Source: CALIBK01 sp037444165 (GTDB lineage: Bacteria > Desulfobacterota > BSN033 > UBA1163). Taken from it: 35,688 nt of DNA. Of this stretch, positions 15,259 to 22,504 are shown piece by piece. The first letter of the stretch is position 1; every line of letters begins with the position of its first letter. A model generated the notes under the pieces. That model was not told the origin of the DNA. It ran no database searches and saw only the letters and a program-made list of their open reading frames with translations. The translations under genes and the position numbers were made by a program. The stretch covers positions 1 to 35,688 of the forward strand of contig JBBIMX010000021.1 of NCBI GenBank assembly GCA_037444165.1, given 5' to 3'.

Positions 15259-15753
15259 ATGGAGAAGAGGACACAGATTTCAGTGATTTTAAATAATGCT
15301 CCGGGGGAGCTTTCGAAGATGTGCGATGTACTGAAAGCGGAGAATATCAATATCCTGGCGATGAGTATTCAGAATGCCAAGGATTCGGTCAAAGAACTGT
15401 TCAACATGAGGGAGAAGACAGGTCGAAGGATTGCCCTCGCTGAGAGTTATCGGAGTATCCTCAAAGATTCTTCCGACTATTCGTTAATCCGCATTCTGGT
15501 CAATAAGCCTGAGGAAGCCGAGAAGGCCTTAGTCCAGGCCAACCATCTCGTCCATACCGATTCGGTGTTGGTATTTAGACTTATCAATCAACCCGGAATG
15601 CTGGGACGAGTGGCGAAACGATTTGGCGAGGCCGGAATCAACATCGATTATATTTATGGCTCCACGATGGAAGAAGGTCAGGAAGCCATGTTCATTGTTC
15701 ACATTGCCGAGGGAGATCTTCCCAAAGCGGAGGAGGCCCTGAAAGATCTTTAA
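15259..15753 (+). CDS. Tandem ACT-domain protein
   Basis: This is a 164-residue cytosolic protein made only of two ACT domains. The first covers about 4-75 (QISVILNNAPGELSKMCDVLKAENINILAMSIQNA) and the second about 80-164 (DSVLVFRLINQPGMLGRVAKRFGEAGINIDYIYGS). ACT domains bind amino acids and regulate enzymes allosterically. Stand-alone tandem ACT proteins of this kind are found in many anaerobes and are usually of unknown target. It has its own promoter. Its TAA stop overlaps the stop of the convergent acyl-CoA dehydrogenase gene by three bases. Confidence 0.85.
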   Translation: MEKRTQISVILNNAPGELSKMCDVLKAENINILAMSIQNAKDSVKELFNMREKTGRRIALAESYRSILKDSSDYSLIRILVNKPEEAEKALVQANHLVHTDSVLVFRLINQPGMLGRVAKRFGEAGINIDYIYGSTMEEGQEAMFIVHIAEGDLPKAEEALKDL

Positions 15754-16943
15754 AAAGCCTCCATCATCCCATTCCAATCCCTCCCCATTCCATATTTTTC
15801 TAAGAATTCTTTGATCAGTTGTTCGGCGACCACAAATCGCTGGATCTGATTTGTTCCTTCGTAGATCTGAGTAATTTTTGCATCCCTCATCGCCCTTTCC
15901 AAATTTCCACCCCTCAAGCACCCATATCCTCCAAGGATTTGGACCGAATCTGTAGCCACCCTCATCGCCACATCAGAGGCAAAATATTTGGACATGGCCG
16001 AATATTTAGTCGCATGGGGAAGTCCTTTATCCAGATACCAGGCGGCTTTGTATACGAGGGCCTTTGCGGATTCAATGAGAGTGGCCATCTCGGCAAGCAT
16101 AAACTGCATCCCCTCCAGTTTTGCAATCGGTTTCCCAAACTGTTTTCTTCTCATAGCAAAGAGGGTCGCCACCTCCATCGCGCTCTCTGCAATTCCCAGA
16201 GCCTGGGCGCCTACAGCAGGCCTGGAGCGATTGAGGGTTTCCATTGCAATCCTGAATCCCTCCCCTTCTTCTCCCAGACGGTCTCTCTGAGACACAGCAA
16301 CCCGATTAAAAGTGATCGTACAGGAAGGAATTCCTCTCATCCCAATCTTATTGTCTTTAGAACCGAAGGTCATTCCCTGAAGGGTTCGGTCCACGACAAA
16401 TGCTGAAATCCCGCGTCTTCCTCGATTCGGATCGGTTTTAGCGAAGACGACATACTTATCCGCCACGCCCCCATTGGTCACAAAGCTTTTCTTTCCCTCC
16501 AGTAGATAGTGATCCTTGCTCTTTTTGGCACTCATCCGGATTGATCCTACATCTGAACCGGCCAGAGGTTCTGTCAGGCAGAAGGCCATGATGAGATGAT
16601 CCCGTGAGATCTTTGGACAGCACTCCTTTTTTTGAGACTCACTTCCTGCAATGAGGAGGGGAAGCGTCCCTACTGTTTGAACGATGACTAAAAGAGAAAG
16701 GGAAGCGGAGACTTTTGCCATCTCCTCGGAGATGATGCAAAGGGAAGTAATATCCCTTCCCGCTCCACCCAGTTCCTTCGGGATGAGGACTTGAAGATAG
16801 CCTTCATCAAAGAATCGATGGACTATATCCAAAGGGAATTCATCACTCTCTTCGATCTCCTTGGCTCGGGGTTTGACGACCTTCTCAACCGTCTCTCTGA
16901 CCTCTCTTAATAAGGGGATATAATCCTCAGTATATTCAAACAT
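15750..16943 (-). CDS. Acyl-CoA dehydrogenase
   Basis: This is a 397-residue FAD-dependent acyl-CoA dehydrogenase. It oxidises an acyl-CoA to the 2-enoyl-CoA and passes electrons to an electron-transfer flavoprotein. The N-terminal helical domain, the FAD/substrate motif FCLTEPLAGSDVGS (121-134), the SFVTNGGVADKYVV loop and the catalytic region DAKITQIYEGTNQIQR with the probable catalytic base E362 are intact. The usual GGYGYMRDYPVE is changed to GGYGCLRGGNLE, which may affect substrate choice. The ATG at 16943 is chosen over the 70-codon longer open frame because AAGGAGGTG lies 6 bases upstream and the extension encodes repeat DNA. Chain-length specificity cannot be read. It stands alone. 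Confidence 0.92.
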   Translation of the reverse strand: MFEYTEDYIPLLREVRETVEKVVKPRAKEIEESDEFPLDIVHRFFDEGYLQVLIPKELGGAGRDITSLCIISEEMAKVSASLSLLVIVQTVGTLPLLIAGSESQKKECCPKISRDHLIMAFCLTEPLAGSDVGSIRMSAKKSKDHYLLEGKKSFVTNGGVADKYVVFAKTDPNRGRRGISAFVVDRTLQGMTFGSKDNKIGMRGIPSCTITFNRVAVSQRDRLGEEGEGFRIAMETLNRSRPAVGAQALGIAESAMEVATLFAMRRKQFGKPIAKLEGMQFMLAEMATLIESAKALVYKAAWYLDKGLPHATKYSAMSKYFASDVAMRVATDSVQILGGYGCLRGGNLERAMRDAKITQIYEGTNQIQRFVVAEQLIKEFLEKYGMGRDWNGMMEAF

Positions 16944-16969
16944 CGAGACACCTCCTTTTGACCGGAAGG

Positions 16970-17009
16970 TGCCCCGCAAGCCCCGCCTTGTAGGCGGGGT
17001 CAAGGGGCA
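16970..17009. repeat. GC-rich perfect two-step palindrome
   Basis: TGCCCC at the left pairs with GGGGCA at the right, and inside this CCCCGCC pairs with GGCGGGG around a TTGTA loop, with a four-base internal bulge (GCAA/TCAA) between. It lies just upstream of the acyl-CoA dehydrogenase ribosome site, within the 391-base gap 16944-17334, which holds only repeats and candidate regulatory sites. Confidence 0.75.
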
Positions 17010-17035
17010 CAATATAAATGAGACTACTTTGCCGG

Positions 17036-17064
17036 GAAGCCCCGACCCGTGGGCGGGGAGCTTC
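17036..17064. repeat. Second GC-rich hairpin (GAAGC...GCTTC)
   Basis: GAAGC pairs with GCTTC and CCC pairs with GGG around a short central loop; the hairpin is followed by CACTC. It resembles the subterminal hairpins seen at ends of IS200/IS605-type elements, but no transposase or accessory gene is present, so that origin is only a guess. Confidence 0.5.
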
Positions 17065-17141
17065 ACTCTTTCTGGATGACCCCACTCTGGATGGGAGGTG
17101 ATAAAATTTAACACGAAATCTATCAAAATGGCAAAGAAGGA

Positions 17142-17257
17142 GTAACCCCTCACTGAAGGGTGGAAATAAATTTAAGCCCGAGAGGAGTATTTCCGAAACC
17201 CATAGAACGCCCAATACCCCTCTCAGGCTTATTCCTCACTGCTGAGTGAGGGATAAC
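17142..17257. mobile_element. Repeat family B, copy 3 (MITE-like)
   Basis: A complete 116-bp B element begins GTAACCCCTCACTGAAGG and ends CTGAGTGAGGGATAAC. Its body is nearly identical to copies 1 and 4 (AAATAAATTTAAGCC, TTTCCGAAACCCATAG). The flanks AAGAAGGA (17134-17141) and AAAAAGGG (17258-17265) agree at 6 of 8 positions, which may be an eroded target duplication. Confidence 0.82.
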
Positions 17258-17276
17258 AAAAAGGGGACTGAATTTC

Positions 17277-17305
17277 TTGATTTTCGATCCGTTTTCTGTT
17301 AATGG
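17277..17305 (+). promoter_or_regulatory. Possible promoter of the TPR lipoprotein gene
   Basis: TTGATT (17277-17282) and TAATGG (17300-17305) are 17 bases apart. The position fits a start at TTG 17335 rather than at the upstream ATG 17302. Confidence 0.4.
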
Positions 17306-17334
17306 TTCAGCGTCATCCTAAAGAGGAGATTCCA

Positions 17335-18087
17335 TTGGAAATGAGAAAGATCGCAGCCTTTCTTTTGATCTTTTTATTCCTCCTCTGTGCTTGTGGAGGG
17401 AGTTCGAAAACAAGGAGAGAGGATAAGGTCCTGAGCCTCGAGGAACATTTTCAACTGGGTTATAAGGCAGCGGAACGGGGAAACCTTCAAGAGGCAGAAA
17501 GAGAGTTTAAAAAGGTGATGAAACTGGATCCGAAAAATGCTCGTGCCCATGTGAATCTTGGAATTGTTTATGGAAGGATGGGAAAGGGAGATGAAGAGAT
17601 AGGCGAATATAAAAAAGCCTTGCGCCTCGATCCTGCTCTCGCAGAAGCCCATTTCCATTTAGGAATCGCCTACAGCGAAAGGGGGGAGTATCCAGAGGCG
17701 ATTTCCCATTATAAGAAAGCCATTCAGTTGAACCCAACCTATGTCGAGGCTTACAACAATCTTGGAAATCTCTACTTAAAACAAGGGAATATGGAGGAGG
17801 CCCTTGCTCACTATAAAAGGGCTATCGAAGTGAAACCCGATTATGCTCGAGGATACTTCAATCTTGCAAATCTGTATCGTCAAAAAGGGGAGATCGAACA
17901 AGCCATTCCCTATTATCAAAAGGCCTTAGAGATCAATCCTCAATATGGAGAGGCCCATCGTCATCTCGCCTACCTCTATTATCAAAAAGGAGAGTATTCA
18001 TTGGCCATCCAACATGCAGATCTGGCCGGCAAGTGGGGGGTCCTCTTGGACGCTCCATTTTTAGAACTCCTTAAAGTCCATCGTTGA
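17335..18087 (+). CDS. TPR-repeat lipoprotein
   Basis: This encodes about 250 residues. The N-terminal MRKIAAFLLIFLFLLCAC is a lipoprotein signal peptide with lipobox LCAC, so the mature protein would be acylated at Cys20 and anchored in a membrane, facing the periplasm. The remainder is about six tandem 34-residue tetratricopeptide repeats (for example EAYNNLGNLYLKQGNMEEAL, ARGYFNLANLYRQKGEIEQA), a scaffold for protein contacts. The partner is unknown. TTG at 17335 is chosen because GAGGAG lies 6 bases upstream; ATG 17341 is the alternative, and ATG 17302 would put charged residues before the signal peptide. Confidence 0.85.
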   Translation: MEMRKIAAFLLIFLFLLCACGGSSKTRREDKVLSLEEHFQLGYKAAERGNLQEAEREFKKVMKLDPKNARAHVNLGIVYGRMGKGDEEIGEYKKALRLDPALAEAHFHLGIAYSERGEYPEAISHYKKAIQLNPTYVEAYNNLGNLYLKQGNMEEALAHYKRAIEVKPDYARGYFNLANLYRQKGEIEQAIPYYQKALEINPQYGEAHRHLAYLYYQKGEYSLAIQHADLAGKWGVLLDAPFLELLKVHR

Positions 18088-18118
18088 GAGATGGGGGCGG
18101 TCCTTTGAAATCATTCTG

Positions 18119-18221
18119 GTTCCCCACCAATCGTTTTTAGTGGAATAGGTCTGGGAGGGATGACATCCTGGTACCCCATCGCTTCGAGGTGGGGAATAGG
18201 CCAGAGGGGTTACACATCCTG
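18119..18221. repeat. Degenerate tandem repeat (two units of about 51 bp) upstream of efp
   Basis: The two units are 18119-18170 and 18171-18221. Both contain a CCCCA block, then GGAATAGG, a G-rich segment, and finally ACATCCTG. The second unit runs from GTACCCC to GGGGTTAC internally, echoing family B ends, so this may be decayed B-type DNA. It occupies the intergenic space between the TPR gene and efp. Confidence 0.5.
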
Positions 18222-18270
18222 CTTGATTTTTTACTCCTTTTTTGATAGTTTTTTGAAAAAGGAGGAGACC

Positions 18271-18834
18271 ATGATCCCGGCATCAGAAGTGAAGTCAGGA
18301 ATGATTCTCCAGATCGAGAAGAATCTTTATAAGGTTTTGGCCTCTGAGTACCATATGAGTGGGGGGAAGATGGGCGGGATCGTCCATATCAAATTGAAGG
18401 ATATTCGAACAGGACTTCTACTCGAGAAGAAATTCAGGCCCGACGAAAAGATCAACCCGGTCGAGCTGGATCGGAAGACGATGGAGTACCTTTATGAAGA
18501 CCCGGATGGATACTATATGATGGATCCCGATACCTATGAACAAATTCAATTGGAACGACACCTGTTAGAGACCTTCCATCCATTTCTTCAACCCAATATG
18601 AAACTCCCTGTTGAATTTTTGGAGGGTCAACCGGTCAATGTCATCTTTCCTGATTGGGTGGAATTGGAAGTCACCTCAACCCCTCCTCCAATCAGCAGCC
18701 TAACGGATGAGGTCTATAAACCGGCGACGCTTTCTAACGGAATGCAGATTCAGGTTCCCCAATTTATTAAAGTGGGGGATGTGGTGAAGGTCAGTGTCGC
18801 CACCAAGAAATATCTTGAACGGGCCAAACGATGA
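18271..18834 (+). CDS. efp: Elongation factor P (variant tip loop)
   Basis: This encodes 187 residues with the three beta-barrel domains of EF-P, which relieves ribosome stalling at polyproline stretches. The domain order is KOW-like N-domain (about 1-62), OB domain (about 65-125) and C-terminal OB domain (about 128-187, ending KPATLSNGMQIQVPQFIKVGDVVKVSVATKKY). The tip loop reads YHMSGGKMGG in place of the common VKPGKGQAF; it is one residue longer and the candidate functional lysine is K33. ATG 18271 has GGAGGA upstream; the longer open frame from 18160 starts inside repeat DNA. This may be a paralogue of the main EF-P. Confidence 0.88.
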   Translation: MIPASEVKSGMILQIEKNLYKVLASEYHMSGGKMGGIVHIKLKDIRTGLLLEKKFRPDEKINPVELDRKTMEYLYEDPDGYYMMDPDTYEQIQLERHLLETFHPFLQPNMKLPVEFLEGQPVNVIFPDWVELEVTSTPPPISSLTDEVYKPATLSNGMQIQVPQFIKVGDVVKVSVATKKYLERAKR

Positions 18835-18879
18835 AGAGCGGATCAAATGGGGTTCATCCCTGAAGGGTTGAGGACATTC

Positions 18880-18927
18880 GAGGCCTGAAAGGGATATCCC
18901 CTCGGCCCTTTGCATGAGGCAGGCCTC
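18880..18927. repeat. Palindrome downstream of efp
   Basis: GAGGCCTG (18880-18887) pairs perfectly with CAGGCCTC (18920-18927), and an inner AAAGGG/CCCTTT pair is possible. No T-run follows on either strand, so it is not an obvious intrinsic terminator. It lies in the 153-base gap between efp and the next gene. Confidence 0.5.
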
Positions 18928-18987
18928 TTCCGTCACACCAACGAATGGGTTACGATTAAATAGGACTCGGGAAGGGAGAAGAAGAGG

Positions 18988-19347
18988 ATGGAGACCAGAT
19001 ATGCTATTTTAGATTTTCAATATTCGGAAAAGATGAAGTCAGGGCTGATTATCGGGACCTCATTGCTTGAGCAGGTGATGTCTATCAAAAACGAAGAAGA
19101 ACTCCTTGGTGGACAGAAGATCCTGATTGGTTATCTGGAGGCCCTTTTGAGGGAACTTCGAATTGCCGAAAATGTATTGGGAGGGGAGCATTATGGAGAG
19201 CTGGAAAGGAAGCTCATGGAGGTGATCGGGAGAATTCAGCTCTCCCAGTTCCAAGAAGCCTTTCGTTCCTTTTCAGAAGCCATTTCATTGGCGACCACCT
19301 CCTGCCAGAGTTCCATGAACTTTTTGGTTGGAAGGGGATTGATCTAA
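18988..19347 (+). CDS. Hypothetical helical protein
   Basis: This encodes 119 residues and the family is not recognised. The sequence looks mostly alpha-helical (LLGGQKILIGYLEALLRELRIAENVLGGEHYGELERKLMEVIGRIQ), has no signal peptide or membrane segment and shows no catalytic motif. A purine-rich ribosome site (GGAGAAGAAGAGG) precedes the ATG, and codon use resembles the neighbours, so it is probably real. It lies 25 bases before the next gene, with which it may be co-transcribed. Confidence 0.6.
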   Translation: METRYAILDFQYSEKMKSGLIIGTSLLEQVMSIKNEEELLGGQKILIGYLEALLRELRIAENVLGGEHYGELERKLMEVIGRIQLSQFQEAFRSFSEAISLATTSCQSSMNFLVGRGLI

Positions 19348-19372
19348 ACGAGATCAAGAAAGGGAGTCCACT

Positions 19373-20152
19373 ATGAAGAGAATGATCCTTTTTGCCTGTT
19401 TAGTTTTCTTTTATTCAGCCTTCGCTCAGGCCCAACCTCCCTGGGAAAAGGTCTTTGAAAGGTTGGGGCCAAAGATTCGTCCCGAAGATCTAAGAATTCT
19501 TGAATTCGAATTTATTCCGGATCCTGTCTTGGAAGGCCAAAGGATGGAGTTCCAAATTCTTCTATCGAATTCGTCCCCTTATTCAGGAAGAATAAGCCTC
19601 TTCATTAAAGATCGTGATGAGATCGTCACCTCTGTGGAGGATATCCTTATCCGGCCTGGAGAGAATCGGATTATTTTCCCTCGTACGGGATATCGTTTTT
19701 CAAGGAGGGAGCACTGTTTCAGAGTAGAGGTCGATATTGAACGGACACGGAGGCCTATCGATCTGGCCAAAGAGTTCTGTGCCCGAAAGAGCCTCTACGG
19801 ATGGACCCTCAAGGAGATCCGGGTTGGACCTCTATTCGTTGAGGATCTCGATATGTTTCCTGACCCTGTGCAACCCGGGCAGGAAGTGAGGTTTCGGGTC
19901 AGACTCAGAAATGAAGGAATTCCTCTTCGTGGGAACCTGATCATCCAGGATCGAGATCAGGTGGTGGTTGCATTAAACCATATCCATATCCCAAGAGGTC
20001 ATTCGGAGTTTCATTTCCCTTATACTCGATATTCCTTTCAGAGATTCGATCACTGTTTTACCGTCATTGTGGATGTGGAAAGAATGCCTCATCGAGCCGA
20101 GGCGGTCAAAGAGTTCTGCGCTCGACCTGCGGGTTGGACATTAAAACCTTAA
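19373..20152 (+). CDS. Exported protein with two tandem Ig-like repeats
   Basis: This encodes 259 residues. The signal peptide is about residues 1-20 (MKRMILFACLVFFYSAFAQA). The mature part is an internal duplication of about 110 residues (about 40-147 and 150-258). Each half is beta-rich, like an Ig/CARDB-type domain, beginning with PDPV..GQ and ending with HCF.V.VD.ER and KEFCAR...GWTLK. Each half has two cysteines exactly 21 residues apart (C115/C136; C228/C249), which could form a disulfide per domain in the periplasm. The family is not recognised; a binding or adhesion role is only a guess. The ATG has a GGGAGTCC site nearby. Confidence 0.7.
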   Translation: MKRMILFACLVFFYSAFAQAQPPWEKVFERLGPKIRPEDLRILEFEFIPDPVLEGQRMEFQILLSNSSPYSGRISLFIKDRDEIVTSVEDILIRPGENRIIFPRTGYRFSRREHCFRVEVDIERTRRPIDLAKEFCARKSLYGWTLKEIRVGPLFVEDLDMFPDPVQPGQEVRFRVRLRNEGIPLRGNLIIQDRDQVVVALNHIHIPRGHSEFHFPYTRYSFQRFDHCFTVIVDVERMPHRAEAVKEFCARPAGWTLKP

Positions 20153-20178
20153 AAGACAGTTTTTTTAGATTTCATCAG

Positions 20179-20296
20179 GAGAGCTCTGAAAAAGTCATAG
20201 AAAGACTGGGGAGGTAGGGTTCCAAATCCTTCGAATGCGTCCCCACCCCACCTCCTCAGTCTATAAAACTTGTTTAAATACTTTTTCAGAGCTCTC
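20179..20296. mobile_element. Repeat family A, copy 4 (MITE-like)
   Basis: This complete 118-bp copy has perfect 17-bp terminal inverted repeats, GAGAGCTCTGAAAAAGT at the left and its complement at the right. It is nearly identical to the copy at 4298. TCAGG occurs at both edges (20175-20179 and 20298-20302), which may be a target duplication, but the alignment is off by one base compared with copy 3. It sits immediately before the SPFH gene. Confidence 0.85.
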
Positions 20297-20313
20297 GTCA
20301 GGGAGGGAAATCG

Positions 20314-21180
20314 ATGGTGGAACGAACGATTGATGTATTTGAGTGGAGAGGTCCGAGACGCAAAACCATAGGAATGGTCATTCTTCTTTTCATCCTTTTT
20401 ATCTTGATGTGGGGGTCCTTTGTCATCATTCCTGCTGGACATCGGGGGGTCGTCCTCTGGTGGGGGAGTGTCGAGAAGAGGGTGATGGGAGAGGGACTCA
20501 ACTTTAAGGTTCCCATCGCCGAGCGAGTGATCAAGGTGGATGTTCGAGTTCAACCCCATCCTTTTAAGGAGATTGATGCCGCCTCCAAAGAATATCAGAT
20601 GGTCAAATTAACAGGAATGATGAACTTCCATATCGATCCTGCTTATGTCAATGTGCTGTATCAAAAGGTGGGGCTTGATTTTGCGAACAAAGTCATCGAC
20701 CCTGCTTTCAACGATTTTGTCAAAGAGGTCGTCCCCAATTATCCCATCACCGAGATTCTCCCAAAAAGAGAGGAGATTCGGAAAAGGGCGATGACCAAAT
20801 TAGGGGAGAACTTAGCTCGATACCATATTATTGTGGATGATATTTACATTGCCAACATTCGATTCTCCCCAGAATATGAGAAGGCAATCGAGGCCAAACA
20901 GGTTGCCCAGCAGCAGGTCGAGACTCAAAGGCAGATCTTAGCCCAGAGGGAGATTGAGGCCCAACAAAAGGTGGTGACGGCGAAAGGAGAAGCCGAGGCC
21001 ATTTTGGTAGTCGCCCAGGGACAGGCCAAGGCGAACGAAATGCTCTCCCGTTCCATCAGTCCGATTCTGGTGGAATATAAGGGGATTGAAAAGTGGAATG
21101 GAATCTTGCCTCAATTCACAGGAGGGGCTGTTCCGTTCATAGATATCGGGAAGCTCAGTAGCCCCTCGGGCAAAAAATAA
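20314..21180 (+). CDS. SPFH/prohibitin-family membrane protein (HflC-like)
   Basis: This 288-residue protein has one N-terminal transmembrane helix (about 19-40, MVILLFILFILMWGSFVII), an SPFH domain (about 40-210, starting IIPAGHRGVVLWWGSVEKRVMGEGLNFKVP) and a helical, Ala/Gln-rich coiled-coil stretch (EAKQVAQQQVETQRQILAQREIEAQQK). It ends with LPQFTGGAVPFIDIG as in bacterial prohibitin homologues. Such proteins form membrane ring scaffolds that control proteases such as FtsH; no protease gene is adjacent. The ATG has GGGAGG upstream. The family A repeat ends 17 bases before the start. Confidence 0.88.
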   Translation: MVERTIDVFEWRGPRRKTIGMVILLFILFILMWGSFVIIPAGHRGVVLWWGSVEKRVMGEGLNFKVPIAERVIKVDVRVQPHPFKEIDAASKEYQMVKLTGMMNFHIDPAYVNVLYQKVGLDFANKVIDPAFNDFVKEVVPNYPITEILPKREEIRKRAMTKLGENLARYHIIVDDIYIANIRFSPEYEKAIEAKQVAQQQVETQRQILAQREIEAQQKVVTAKGEAEAILVVAQGQAKANEMLSRSISPILVEYKGIEKWNGILPQFTGGAVPFIDIGKLSSPSGKK

Positions 21181-21188
21181 TGGATTTC

Positions 21189-21217
21189 TTGACTTTTGGG
21201 GAGGGATATATTAAACA
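21189..21217 (+). promoter_or_regulatory. Promoter, possibly giving a leaderless transcript
   Basis: TTGACT (21189-21194) and TAAACA (21212-21217) are 17 bases apart. The expected start of transcription, about 7 bases later, coincides with the ATG at 21224, and no Shine-Dalgarno sequence is present. Confidence 0.4.
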
Positions 21218-21223
21218 TTTTGT

Positions 21224-21559
21224 ATGAAATTAAAAAGGATTTTATTCATGTGCGGTGTTTTCTTCCTCTTTCTTTCTTCCCCGGTTTTTACAAAAGACGG
21301 GAGGCTTCCTTCTGAATTTTTAAAATACGAAGGGAGACATTTTAAGGGGGCTCAGGATCCAGAATTTCAACAGTATGATCTCGCCTTGCGGGATTACCTT
21401 TCAAAACATCTCCAGAAGCATTATGGGATCGAGGTCGATCCAAAGGTCTTTTCCAGTTTCGACCTTCTTGAGTTGGAAGCTCTTGTCAAATGTAAGAAAA
21501 AGGAAGAGTCGCTCGATGCCATTTTAAAACTGTTTCCAAGACCCAGGCCGTCCCACTAA
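21224..21559 (+). CDS. Small exported hypothetical protein
   Basis: This encodes 111 residues with a signal peptide (about 1-23, ILFMCGVFFLFLSSPVFT) and a short charged mature region that looks helical. No known domain is recognised. One cysteine remains after cleavage (in VKCKKK). It has no ribosome site but a promoter-like pair ends directly before the ATG. Function unknown. Confidence 0.6.
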   Translation: MKLKRILFMCGVFFLFLSSPVFTKDGRLPSEFLKYEGRHFKGAQDPEFQQYDLALRDYLSKHLQKHYGIEVDPKVFSSFDLLELEALVKCKKKEESLDAILKLFPRPRPSH

Positions 21560-21686
21560 TTCAAAGATCCCGTCTCTTATTAATGATCCTTAAGGGTTTC
21601 TGATCTCTCCGGTTTCCTAAATCAAAAAATAAAAGAGGAATCCCTTGCAGATTATTTGACGGATCTGTTAACATTTGGTTTACCTC

Positions 21687-21714
21687 TTGACAAACAGAAA
21701 AATTTTTTTATATT
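21687..21714 (+). promoter_or_regulatory. Strong promoter of the lipid-riboflavin superoperon
   Basis: A consensus TTGACA (21687-21692) is followed after 16 bases by TATATT (21709-21714), in AT-rich DNA with a T-run in the spacer. It is the best sigma-70-type promoter in the window and lies about 35 bases before the yceD ATG, with no other convincing promoter seen until ilvE. Confidence 0.7.
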
Positions 21715-21748
21715 AAATTCTTTAATTTATCGGAAAGGACGAAGCGAG

Positions 21749-22288
21749 ATGTTTACTTTAAAGATCGATGATATTCCAGATGAGGGAGTGACGTTAAGCT
21801 GGAAGGAAGAACCGCTTACCCTTTCAAACTATCTTAAGACCCTTTCCCACATCGACTTCAGTTTTGAAGAATCTCTTCGATCGGAGGCAAACCTCAGGAA
21901 GGCAGGGCAGACCTTTTTAGTCAAAGGCCATATCCAGACGCTTCTTCGACTCCAGTGTGTGAGATGTCTCACCGATTTCCTCTACCCGATCGAGACGACC
22001 TTTGACCTAACCCTACATCCCCTGAAAGGAACCCTCTTCTCAGAAGAGAAGGAGCTTTCGAATGAAGAGATGGAATTGGATTTCTTTGAAGGAGGAGAGA
22101 TTCCCCTCTCCGAGATTGCCTGTGAGCAGGTTTTTTTAGAGATTCCAATCAAACCCCTCTGTTCAGAAACCTGCAAAGGACTCTGCCCTGTATGCGGGAA
22201 AAATCTCAATCTCTCCTCTTGTGACTGTCTGAGAGAAGAGTGGGGATCTCCATTCTCAGCCCTTCAAAACTTAAAACTGAATCACTAA
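21749..22288 (+). CDS. yceD: YceD/DUF177 protein
   Basis: This 179-residue protein belongs to the DUF177 (YceD) family, which is regularly encoded before rpmF and has been linked to ribosomal RNA and L32 homeostasis. Typical features are LRLQCVRCLTDFLYPIETTFDLTLHP in the middle, and a cysteine-rich C-terminal segment (IKPLCSETCKGLCPVCGKNLNLSSCDC) with zinc-binding appearance. The ATG at 21749 (MFTLKIDDIPDEG) is chosen; the frame is open further upstream to 21656 but that part overlaps the promoter. It is the first gene of the operon, 18 bases before rpmF. Confidence 0.88.
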   Translation: MFTLKIDDIPDEGVTLSWKEEPLTLSNYLKTLSHIDFSFEESLRSEANLRKAGQTFLVKGHIQTLLRLQCVRCLTDFLYPIETTFDLTLHPLKGTLFSEEKELSNEEMELDFFEGGEIPLSEIACEQVFLEIPIKPLCSETCKGLCPVCGKNLNLSSCDCLREEWGSPFSALQNLKLNH

Positions 22289-22306
22289 ATAAGAAAGGAA
22301 ATACCT

Positions 22307-22489
22307 ATGGGCGTCCCAAAACGAAGGCATTCCCCCTCCCGAAGGGATAAAAGACGGGCACACGACCGGCTCAAGGTTCCCACCTATACCCTCTGTCCTC
22401 AGTGTCGAGAGCCTGTCCTTCCTCACCATATCTGTCCCCATTGCGGGATGTATAAGGGGAGAGAGGTGATTAAAGTAGAAGAGGAGTAA
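22307..22489 (+). CDS. rpmF: 50S ribosomal protein L32
   Basis: This is a 60-residue ribosomal protein L32. The N-terminus MGVPKRRHSPSRRDKRRAHD is typical, and a zinc ribbon is formed by C30, C33, C43 and C46 (CPQC, CPHC), so this is the zinc-binding type of L32. It is the conserved partner between yceD and plsX. Confidence 0.97.
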   Translation: MGVPKRRHSPSRRDKRRAHDRLKVPTYTLCPQCREPVLPHHICPHCGMYKGREVIKVEEE

Positions 22490-22504
22490 GGAGGGAGAAA
22501 GAAG

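Noticed and set aside
16944..17153. N-terminal extension of the acyl-CoA dehydrogenase
   Set aside because: The extension encodes repeat DNA with no similarity to the family, and a strong ribosome site precedes ATG 16943.
18835..18987. Further family B copy between efp and the 119-residue protein gene
   Set aside because: Only GGGTTAC and a CCCTGAAGGG-like block resemble B ends; the body does not match and no direct repeats are present.
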